From Undaria pinnatifida (lineage: Eukaryota > Sar > Phaeophyceae > Laminariales > Alariaceae): a stretch of DNA of 64,000 bases. Made by a program: the position numbers and the translations under genes. The notes under the pieces are model-generated. The model made no database searches and had not been told where the DNA came from. It saw nothing but the letters and a program-made list of their open reading frames with translations. How positions within the stretch are numbered: position 1 is the stretch's first letter; each line of letters starts with the position of its first letter. Positions 10,791 through 20,134 of this stretch are shown in pieces. The stretch covers positions 10,726,845 to 10,790,844 of the forward strand of contig JABAKD010000015.1 in NCBI GenBank assembly GCA_012845835.1. Direction: 5' to 3'.

Positions 10791-11030
10791 TTCTACGATA
10801 GCCCCCCCAAACTTTTCTTGAACAAAATCGCCGGCTTTTGAAACCAGCTCCCGGCCGTAACTCCTGAAATACCGTGCGTACCCCTTGCCACCCCGACGTC
10901 ATCGTTTGATAGCCCTTTGCAAGCAACAAAATAACTTGAGATATTTTTTTCGTAACATCTTTCCTCGTGTCGAGTAGCCATGAAACGTTCGTTAAAGAAA
11001 TCGTCGGTTTCGGGGGGGGCTATCGTAGAA
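10791..11030. mobile_element. Inverted-repeat MITE, family 2, copy A
   Basis: It starts TTCTACGATAGCCCCCCC and ends with its inverse, GGGGGGGGCTATCGTAGAA, about 240 bp in all. The interior carries AACGTTCGTTAAAGAAATCG near the right end and has no coding capacity. A related copy lies at 49,760-50,532, where the right end has expanded into a tandem array. The superfamily is not assigned; the target-site duplication is unclear. Confidence 0.75.
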
Positions 11031-11306
11031 TTAGTCGGTGAAAAACACTGAAGAAATGTGGCCCCTGAAAGTACCCCCCCCTTACCGTTGCGATGATTTC
11101 GTGGGGATAAATAGAAACATCCGCAGGATCGCTGAAATAGATCGAGAAAGCACTAGAGTGCACTATGAAATGGAGAGCGACAGTGAACGTGAAAAAATGG
11201 GCAGTAGTTGTTTGAGACGAAGATAATAAGATGAATCCACGGTAAATTTCAAATGGAAGTGGGGAGAAGATGAACTACCGATCGTAGACTAACATACGCA
11301 CCTTGG

Positions 11307-11678
11307 TGTTATAAGGCTTAGTTTGGGTAAGCTATGGGTTAACCAGTTGCAAGTGGTCAAACGGACTAATACCCCTCTAATACCTTAACAAATGGCGTCG
11401 TCGACAGACCATGGGTTTTTTGGGTCGTGGGTTCGATCCCCACCATCCACAACAATAAACTTTTCAGGTTTTCCCCATGTCGAACTTGAAAAATACTCTT
11501 CCTGGTATCCCCAGGAAATGAAACGGCTTGGATATTGAAAGGTCCGCCCGTATATCCGGCCGACCTGCTATCCCGCCGTTTCAGGGGGGGAGAGTGTTAT
11601 AAGGCTTAGTTTGGGTAAGCTATTGGTTAACCAGTTGCAAGTGGTCAAACGGACTAATACCCCACTATTACCTTAACA
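11307..11678 (+). mobile_element. TRIM (miniature LTR retrotransposon), forward copy
   Basis: Two direct repeats of 84 bp (11,307-11,390 and 11,595-11,678) begin TGTTATAAGG and end CCTTAACA, with the TG...CA ends expected of LTRs. A TGG two bases after the left repeat (TGGCGTCGTCGAC) fits a tRNA primer-binding site. A purine tract (AGGGGGGGAGAG) lies directly before the right repeat. Host sequence TTGG flanks both ends, a 4-bp target duplication. The 204-bp interior has no gag or pol. It carries a perfect tRNA-like T-arm at 11,427-11,443 (GTGGG TTCGATC CCCAC). Total length is 372 bp, within the range known for TRIMs. Confidence 0.88.
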
Positions 11679-11715
11679 TTGGCGTAGAGATATCAAAGGA
11701 CTGCTCTTGGGATGC

Positions 11716-12088
11716 TGTTAAGGAAATTAGTGGGGTATTAGTCCGTTTGACCACTTGCAACTGGTTAACCAATAGCTTACCCAAACTAAGCCTTATAACA
11801 CTCTCCCCCCCTGAAACGGCGGGATAGCAGGTCGGCCGGATATACGGCGGACCTGCCAATTATCCAAGCCGTTTCATTTCCTGGGGATACCAGGAAGAGT
11901 ATTTTTCAAGTTCGACATGGGGAAAGTCTGAAAAGTTTATTATTGTGGATGGTGGGGATTGAACCCACGACCCAAAAAACCATGGTCTGTCGACGACGCC
12001 ATTTGTTAAGGAAGTTAGTGGGGTATTAGTCCATTTGACCACTTGCAACTGGTTAACCAATAGCTTACCCAAACTAAGCCTTATAACA
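11716..12088 (-). mobile_element. TRIM, reverse copy
   Basis: The same element in opposite orientation, 37 bp from the forward copy. Its repeats are 11,716-11,800 and 12,004-12,088, ending TGTTA...AACA. The inverse of the purine tract (CTCTCCCCCCCTGAAA) and of the T-arm (GTGGGGATTGAACCCAC, one pair altered) are both present. ATGC flanks both ends as a separate 4-bp target duplication, so this was an independent insertion and not an inverted duplication. Together the two form a long, nearly perfect hairpin-capable palindrome. Confidence 0.88.
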
Positions 12089-12204
12089 ATGCACACATAG
12101 CGAAGGTAATAGAAAAGGGTAAAATCACAAGTAGGCAAGATGGATGCGATCCTAACAGACCCGCACCTTGATACTGGGATTAAAAAATATGTATTCTAAT
12201 TCAT

Positions 12205-13213
12205 GTGATTGTACCAAAGTTAGAGTATGCAGGAGAAGCATGGGAAGGGAACGCGAAGTTCGTAAAACAACTGGAAACAGTGCAGATGACAGCAGCCAAG
12301 AATATACTAGGATGCTCAAGTATGACGAGAAATACAGTACTAAGAGCAGAACTAAGAATGTACCCACTTAAAACAAACAGAGACGCGAGAAAGTTAAAAT
12401 GGCAACATAAAGTAAAGAGTATGCCAGAAAAGAGGTTGCCAGTCATAGCTGACAGGGCTGTATGGGAGAAAATAACAAAAGGGAGAGCTAGAGTTAGATG
12501 GGATAACGTAGTCGAGAAAATATGGAAGGATTCAGGGGGAGACCAAGAAGAGGTACTGTCTATAGAGAAGTTTGGCAGGTACAAGACAGAAGCAAAAGTA
12601 ATAGAAGAAAGGGAAAATCTAGCGCTAAGAAATAAGGTGAAACAGGAGAAGCAGTTAATAAGAGATAAGCGGGGGGTTGAGGGAAGATATTGCAATGAAA
12701 ACATGTCTCCTCGGCCCGGTAGACTACGCGAAAAAGCTGAAACTGCGATGTCGTGTAGGGGACATGGACCTAACGAAAAGAACAAAGAGGTATAGCAGTA
12801 GTCGGGAGGAGGAGGACGTGGCTACAAATATGTTCCCGTGTGGCACAACAATAGAGCAGGACTCACAAAGGAGAAAGTGCAGTATACAAGGAGAAACGGG
12901 ATGCGTTAGAGGAAGAGATGAGGAAATTAGACGTATGTGACATGGAAGAGTTTGGTAGACTAGAGTAGCGAGAAAACGATCATTATCCTAGGAGATAGAT
13001 GGTGGCCGCAGACGGCGAAACAGGACGGGGATAGGAAAAACAAACCGTTTCTATGCACAGTATTAGTACATGGAAGAAGCGTGATGAGCACCCAAGTGTT
13101 GGAGGTGTCTCTACTAGAAGTAGGAACGGTGCTCCGTCTCGAAAGGGATGCATGCGTGGTCAATGGTCAAATGACTAAGGCAAGCAACAAATTAGTACCC
13201 CACCCCCCCCCGC
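12205..13213 (+). mobile_element. 5'-truncated LINE (non-LTR retrotransposon) with poly(C) tail
   Basis: An open frame at 12,205-12,795 reads like the C-terminal part of a non-LTR reverse transcriptase. It has the recurrent motifs LEYAGEAW, QMTAAKNILGCSS, RAELRMYPLKTNRDARKL and KVKSMPEKRLP. The coding sense then continues in another frame (about 12,677-12,940, with RCRVGDMDLTKRTKRYSSS), so there is a frameshift. The remaining 3' region (MEEFGRL, WWPQT, RSRNGAP-type segments) matches the copy at 52,430-52,830. The end, AAGGCAAGCAACAA, runs into a C-rich tail. The catalytic RT core is missing, so the copy is inactive. Confidence 0.82.
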
Positions 13214-13789
13214 CACGCCCCCTGCCGTTGAGGTAGCCACGGTATCGCGAAACGGGGGCGTCGGCGGGCTCGTCACAGACACGTGCTACAAAGGGGGTAG
13301 CACATCTTTTGGCTCAAATATTTTCTCAAGGACAAGACCCCTTAAGCCGTGTGTCGTCGGAACGTCCTTCTTGTTTTTGCAATATTTTTCGTAGACTATA
13401 CCTAGGCCATGGGACTGTTCATCGGATTGCATTTGATTTTTTTTTCCAAAAACAGTTAGGGTTGGGGTAAGGGTTCTTCAAGGAGTATCCTGCCGGTCTG
13501 CCAACAAACGCTCGTCTTGCACTTCTTCACCGGAATGCAAGTACTTTTTTTCTCGCAAAAAGTCGGTTGTTGGGTGGTCCGGTCCCGCTACAATGCCGGC
13601 ATGTGCACTATAGACGGCAACACCTGCACTAGGGCGGCAACCGGCACTACTCCGCACACTGCCACAACTGTGTTCCCCCATACGTGCCCATAATTTTCAT
13701 ACGGTAGGCACTATAGCAGGCAACCGGCACTATAAAGGGAAACCGGCACTTTAGAGGGACCACTACTGTACCCGCGCCCCCTCTACTGA

Positions 13790-14046
13790 TGCATGCTACG
13801 ATAGAGGTATTAAGGTATACCATTTTTTGGCGAAACCAGTTTCTGATTGACGGGGCTCCCTTACCCCAAAATCGTCGGAAATAGGCTGTATTCATGGGTC
13901 ATTTTCGTTGTGTACCCAGGCCATGGGATTTTCCATCCGGTCAGCAGTTTTATTTATCTCCAAATCGGTTTTTGGGACAGGTCTTAAGCTCCCAAATCAA
14001 GGGAATCTTAGAAAAGAAAGGGGTGCCCCTCTATCGTAGCACGCAC
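13790..14046 (+). mobile_element. Inverted-repeat MITE, family 1, copy A
   Basis: It starts GCATGCTACGATAGAGGTAT and ends CCTCTATCGTAGCACGC, an imperfect inverted pair. The interior holds GGTATACC, TTCTGA..GACGGGGCTCC, AAAATCGTCGGAAA and GGCCATGGGATTTTCCAT, shared with 14,577-14,855 and 50,942-51,205. The flanks on both sides are copies of one sequence of about 85 bp ending CCGCGCCCCCTCTACTG, so it sits inside or between tandem repeats. No coding capacity. Confidence 0.75.
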
Positions 14047-14576
14047 TATAGCAGGCAACCGGCACTATAGCAGGCAACCGGCACTATAGAGGGAAACCGG
14101 GCAATATAGAGGGACCACTACTGTACCCGCGCCCCCTCTACTGCGGCACGTCTCTCAACACCATACAACCGCCACTAACCTCTGGATTCCGCAACCCTAC
14201 ACGACAGCGAGCGACGAGCGAATTACGCACACGGCAACGGCACACGGCAAACGTGGCGAGCAAATGTGTCGGCGTTGGCACGTGATTCAGATCTATCTGG
14301 ACGGAAATCCCGGACCTGCCGGGGCAACTACACCTGTGAATACCAACCGGTCTATTCGTTCCTCTCCAGAGTGGAACACCAAACACACACAACTTCCATT
14401 GTCAAGGAATTATCCCCCGCAACCTGTACATACACCTCTTCAAAACCTGCGAATAAACATTGATCAATCCACCCACAACGTAAAAAAACATCACCCAAGG
14501 CTGCGAAAAAAACACCTAGAGCATCCTCAACCACTGGCTGAAAAACGCATTCCGCAGCCCTCCTTGACCAGCAAAT

Positions 14577-14855
14577 GACGCGCGCTACGAAAGAGGTATG
14601 AAGGTATACCTTTTTTTGGCGAAAATGGTTTCTGAACGACGGGGCTCCTTAACCCAAAATCGTCGGAAAAAAAAAAGCATTTTTTTTTTCTTTTTCCATG
14701 ATTCTCGTCGTGTAGCTCGGCCATGGGATTTTTCATCCGGTATCATAGCAGTTTTTTTTCTCCAAACCAGTTTTTGGGAGAGTGTCTTAAGCTCCCAAAT
14801 CGAGGGGTAGTATTAGAAAAAAAGTGGTGCAGCTCTATCGTAGCACGCGTCAAAT
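14577..14855 (+). mobile_element. Inverted-repeat MITE, family 1, copy B
   Basis: The best-preserved copy, from ACGCGCTACGAAAGAGGTAT to CAGCTCTATCGTAGCACGCG. Partial or rearranged members of the same family are recognisable at about 15,726-15,880, 20,357-20,918, 22,937 (one end), 32,050-32,757, 48,055-48,465, 48,570-48,822, 49,543-49,745 and 50,563-50,735. Length is about 280 bp with no open frame of note. Confidence 0.78.
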
Positions 14856-15193
14856 CCTCGTCTGGTAATCCTCAAACCACTGCAAAAATAACCGCGCTCA
14901 AAAGTCCAACTATTTTCTCCTCAAAGTCGTGTGCAGTTCTGAAGAAGTCAGTACAGCAGTAGACTTGAGCTGGCCACTTGGAAGGCTTTTCCCGAGTGCA
15001 ACAAGTCAGAATCTCTGGAATGCGGCACAACACGCGCGCAACGAGCAACATTGATCGAGGACACCCCCCCACCCCACCTTTAACCCCCTCCCTCCCCCCC
15101 AACCTCCACCGCCTCCCCAACCTCCACCGCCTCCCCCAAAACCTTCAACCCCCTCCCCCCTGACCGGATCTTCTTTCCTCGATCATCAATCAA

Positions 15194-15649
15194 TCATTGG
15201 TCCGACAGAAGATTGGCGTAGCCCGGCCCTGACGCCGCTTCTCCCCGGTCGCCTCGGGCAACCAAAAATTCGTCAAACCCGTCTTCGCCCGTTTTTCTCT
15301 CTCGTCCAAAGTCCGTCAACTCAAATCCTCCCCCTCCCCTCCCGTGCACGCCTCCGTCCCCACCACCACCCCCCCCCCGACCAAACCAATCCCACCCCCC
15401 CCCGACCCCCGCTGCAGCAGCAATCCCTCCGCTGTGAGCGTTATTTTGGGAGTTTTGTCGGGTTAGCGCGTACACTATCCCCCCCGCGCACGCAGCTACG
15501 GCTGCCATTACGACTACGAGGTTCGTGGTGGAACTAGTCCACGATAAATCCCCCTCCCTAGCACCAGCAGAGCTATGCGTACTTCCACGAGTGTCTGGAG
15601 TAAGGGAGGATATAGAGGACACCTGCTGCGCCATCGGGAAGACCAAGTA
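15194..15649 (-). CDS. Exon 25 (last): membrane span and cytoplasmic tail
   Basis: The acceptor CCCGCAG|TACTTGG opens a 151-codon frame to TGA at 15,194. The first residues (YLVFPMAQQ ... SSLTPDTRG) still look like a PPC-type strand. A Ser/Thr-rich stalk follows, then a hydrophobic segment (NLVVVMAAVAACAGGIVYAL), an RQN stop-transfer and a tail of about 80 residues rich in Gly with acidic and basic patches (ERKTGEDGFDEFLVARGDR). This fits a type I membrane protein. Phase 0 agrees with the proposed preceding exon. Confidence 0.75.
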   Translation of the reverse strand, partial: YLVFPMAQQVSSISSLTPDTRGSTHSSAGAREGDLSWTSSTTNLVVVMAAVAACAGGIVYALTRQNSQNNAHSGGIAAAAGVGGGWDWFGRGGGGGGDGGVHGRGGGGFELTDFGRERKTGEDGFDEFLVARGDRGEAASGPGYANLLSDQ

Positions 15650-18600
15650 CTGCGGGTTTCGAGTTTTGGAGGGGGGAGGGAGGGGGGGGGGGGGGGGGGG
15701 GAGGACGGGAGGGAAGTTGTTACACGCGTGCTATGGTAGAGGAAAGCCCTTTTTGGCAAAAGCAATTTCCGAATAACGGGCTCAACCCCCTTAGAGCCCC
15801 CGAAACCCCTCCCTACACTAAATCCAAGTAATCTGTCCCCAAAAATCGGGTTTCCACTTGTTAAGGCGTTAACCCAAAATCGTCCGAACGTACGACGTAA
15901 TGTTCTTGTTTTGCGGCATGGATGTCTTTATACCCTAGGTGATAGGGTTTGTTCACAGTCAGCCCACGGTAGTAGCGGTCAGGGTTTCACTGTTTGGGTT
16001 AACTAAAGTTTTTGACCTTTTGGCCTTAAGTTCACCGAAGTGAGGAAAAATCGGCGAGTGCGATGTTTTCACCAAGTACATTTGTGTTGGAGCTTCGTAG
16101 TGCATAGGGATGTTGATCGGGCTGCGCGCGAAACGAAGGCATTCGAAGTTCATGCTTCGGGTGACGGTGAGATATTGAGCTGCTCACGTGAGGAGCTCAG
16201 AAAATTCTTAGAATATTCTACCGCACCCCTACCGAAGGATGACTCTTTACTCAACAAATTTCTTGGGTGAGTTATGGATAGACTTCTTCAAGCGAAGAAG
16301 GAGCCGACGCATGCAAGGGGAGGGGGGGGGGGGGGGGGCGGGGCTGTTAATAGTGTGCGTCAAAATCAATCACGCCTTTGGTGTGTGTCGCAAGCATCCA
16401 CGATATAAACTCCTTACCAACTTCTGCTTTCACTCCCCCCGGGGGAAGGGGGGGGGGGGGGGGGGGGGCGTTCTCATGCGTTGCTTGCCTTACTGTAGTC
16501 ATTCACCATTGGACGCGCATTCCCTTCGAGACGGAACACCGTTCCTACTTCTAAAAAAGACACCTTCAACAGTTGGGCGCTCTCAGTACGTTTCTTCCAC
16601 ACATTACAGAAAACTTTGGCTTATCTTATCGCCTTCCTGTGTGGCCGTCTGTGGCCACCATCTATTCCAACCGTACCCCTAACCCCAACTCTGTGGCCAC
16701 CATCTTTCTCTTACGGTAGCGATCGTCTTCGAACCTCCCCAGGGGAGGAGCGGGGGGGAGATCACCTGGGTGGTGCACGGGGCATGAGACATACGCTCGA
16801 CCCGGCCGCACTGCGCACGCAGCAAGGCCTCCAGACACATAACGTCGCAACTCGCCACTACAAAAATGTCGTGTTCTTCATCCCTTAGGCCTTCAAGCGT
16901 CAGCTGCGCGCGGTTCAGTCAAACAAGAAAAAAATAATGCAGGAAAGAGGGCAAGGGGCACGGTGGGGAGGGGGGGGAAGGTCAGCCGCCTAGAATTCAG
17001 CGAAATGACCTAATGTGATAACAGCATCATCATCGTCATCATCATCCCGAGCATCACCAGCATCACCAGCATCACCAGCATCACCAGCATCACCAGCATC
17101 ACCAGCATCACCAGCATCACCATCATCACCACCACCGCTATCAACATCATCATACATCATATATCATACATCATCATCATCATCATCATCACCATTATCA
17201 TCCCCGCCAACACCAACACCACCACCACCATGATCAATGTGACATGAAGCTCAACAGAGTACACTTACGGTGTTGCTTTTTTGACACTAGGCCTTATCAC
17301 GGGTCAAAATCCACCTACCCACGGGCCGGGTCAGGAGGTTTCTAAACTCTCGCGGGTCCAGTCGGGTCGGGTCCGCAAGTCTCACGGGTCGGGTCGGATC
17401 AGGACGATTTTCAAATATCACGGGTCAGATCCGGTCATGTCGGGTAGAACATCGTGACCCGACCCGACCCGACCCGACGCGACCCGACCCGACCCGACCC
17501 GACCCGACCCGACCCGACCCGACCCGACCCGACCCGACCCGACCCGCGACATGCGATCTGACTCGTGAAATGCCCTGCTGTTTTCTTCCACTCCATAAGG
17601 TGGACTTGAACCAGACTTCAAAGGGATTAAAAAATATCACTTGAGCAACGCAGTGGTTGACGAAATCATGGCCACGTTCTGTTTCTTAACTACTTGAGTA
17701 CAGCGTTGCTTTGACAGTTGACCCGGCGACAGGGACAAAAATCGTGTTTCAACTTCGTCTGACAGAGGATGGTGAATGGCTAAACAACCTATAATAGATA
17801 TGGAAAAATCTATAATTAGACTTGCTGTATTTGCAGTGATTGATGTGTATCTGTCTCGTAGTTTGTGACCACAGTAGTAGTAGAGCTCGTCTCTCTAGGA
17901 GGCTTTGTCACGGACACTGGTTGTGCTGGATGTACATAAGTGGACATATCAGTTCAAAGTGAAAACACACACAGTGATCTATAGTCATACGAGTAGCGGA
18001 AAGCGCGAGAGCGTGAGTTAGCAAAATTCGAAGAAGAGGGACGAGCACAAACAGCTGATAAAACAGTGGGAATAAACGCTGAACCATATGCGTGATAAAA
18101 ATGAACGCGCGTGCCGTGGGGTGAAGAAGGAAGACACCTGTGACCACAGCTTGTCCACTTTGTTTTGTAGGGTTAAACGTCCACGAGTTGAGGCAGAAAA
18201 AAAAAATGATATTATAAAAACAAAAACAAACACAGCCGGCTAGCCTACAGCCCCACGGGTTGCACTATGCACCAGTACAGCAGACGAGCAGCTACCTGCG
18301 AGCAAGCGCACTAACAGCTAGCAGGCGACTTACAATCACCGAAAGCGTGAGAGCATGAGCTAGAAAAATTCGCACGTACCGGGGAGGGGGGGGGGGGGGG
18401 GGAGGGACGACATCTGTGACCACGGCTTGTCGAAGCTGGCAAGTAAACCGAAGAAAAAAATAAAATAACAAAGTCAAGCCAGCTGAAAAGTAACACAACC
18501 GGTCGGGCGTTTTAGTTTTGCCTTAAAAATGAAGGTTTTTGTAGGTGGGGGGGGGGACAAGCACCTATAACACCACAGCTTGTCCAGAAAGTGAAAATTG

Positions 18601-20007
18601 ACAGTGGAATACGAGAAAAAGAAAAAGAAAAGGCAAGCCACCTGAAACGTAAAAAGTGAGAAAAAAAGAAAAAAAAAAAGACAAGCCACTGAAACGTAAA
18701 ATTGAGAAGACAAGAAGAAAAAAGGCAAGCCATTTCAACGTTCTGCCCATGACCCTTCCCGCGTCTACTTAAGCCTCACCCGTGTGGCATCGCCGTTCGG
18801 TTTGGCGGTTCGGAGCCAGCGGTAGACAACGGAGGACTTCAACCGGCTGCGGATGGACGCTAGCCCGCACTGCGTGCGTGCATACTCCGGCCTCAATCTT
18901 GATCGACAAGTAACCGAGGGGAAGGCAGTACGAGGGCAGGCAAGGACGAGGGAGAGTGATAGCGGGATGAGACAGGACGGGACGGGATGAAACGGAACAG
19001 GATGGGAGGGTATGGAATGGGACGGGAAATGATCAAACGGAAAGGGACGGGATGGGATGAGATGGGGGGGGGCGGGACGGGACGGGATGGGTGTGACGGC
19101 ATGGAACGGAGAAGGATCGCAAGGAAAGCGACGGGACGGGATGATATGGGGAGGGCGGGACAGGACGAGACGGGAGGGGATGGGACGGGAGGGGATGGGA
19201 CGGGATGGCACAGGTCGCAAGGACAGGGCCGGGATGTGATGAGATGGGGGGGCGCTACAGGACGGGAAGGGATGAAACGGGACGGCGGCATGACAAACCA
19301 CGACCATGGCGAGGCGCTACCACCTTGTGGGCACCGCGTAAACTTCCTCGTACGAGCAAACGTCGGCACAGTTTCTCTCCTCGCCCGCATGGGCTCATTT
19401 CCCGGAATCCTAGCCCGTGGCAACACAAAAATTTCTTTAAAATAAAAATAATTCCAGTGGGAAGAAAAACATAAGCGTTGTCGCCCCACCTTCTAAAAAA
19501 TAAGCTAAAAAAGTACCCCAATGGAATAAAAAATCAGGGCCGTTCACGGATCGAATATTTTCTCGCGGGTCGGGTCGAATCAGGGTTCCCCGAGCAGAAC
19601 CGACCCAACCCGACCCGTGACATCTGAAAACCTCCTGACGCGACCCGTGACATCTGAAAACCTCCTGACCCGACCCGTGAGATTTGGAAAACCTCCTGAC
19701 CCGGCCCGATTCACCCCGCGAGATTTTGGAAATCTCCTGTGCCGACCCGCGGGACGGGCCGTGATCCGCAAAAAAAACAGGGAAAAATGACCCTAGCAGT
19801 CGTACATGGTGGGCACCGCGCAAAGCCCGGTAAGAGCCAAAGTCGGCGCAGTCTCTCTCCTCGCTCTCACACGCGATAATTGGCGGAAAACACGGCATAA
19901 AAACGCATGAACAGCAGAGTGAGCTGCCCATGCTACGCTCCTATTCAGCAAAAACAAAACATAAAATATTAGGGAAAAGAAAAGCATAATGAGAATACTG
20001 ATGATGG

Positions 20008-20047
<40 letters not shown>

Positions 20048-20101
20048 AATGATAATGATGACGATGATGATGATGATGATGACGATGATAATGATGATGA
20101 C

Positions 20102-20134
<33 letters not shown>

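Larger units (their letters stand above)
7297..15193. other. Intergenic repeat region between the two genes
   Basis: This interval separates the 3' end of the plus-strand gene (7,296) from the 3' end of the minus-strand gene (15,194), so the two genes converge on it. It contains decayed copies of the first gene's 3' end, imperfect repeats of a GGGTATGTACCC type (7,500-8,480), GGGTC elements, inverted-repeat elements, a short A-tailed retroposon, the TRIM pair and a LINE remnant. No host coding exon was recognised in it. Polyadenylation signals could not be assigned. Confidence 0.6.

Noticed and set aside
10463-10821. Long frames of Gly-Ser-Gly-Arg-Val, or Asp-Pro-Thr-Arg-Pro, repeats
   Set aside because: Translations of the GGGTC pentamer on either strand.
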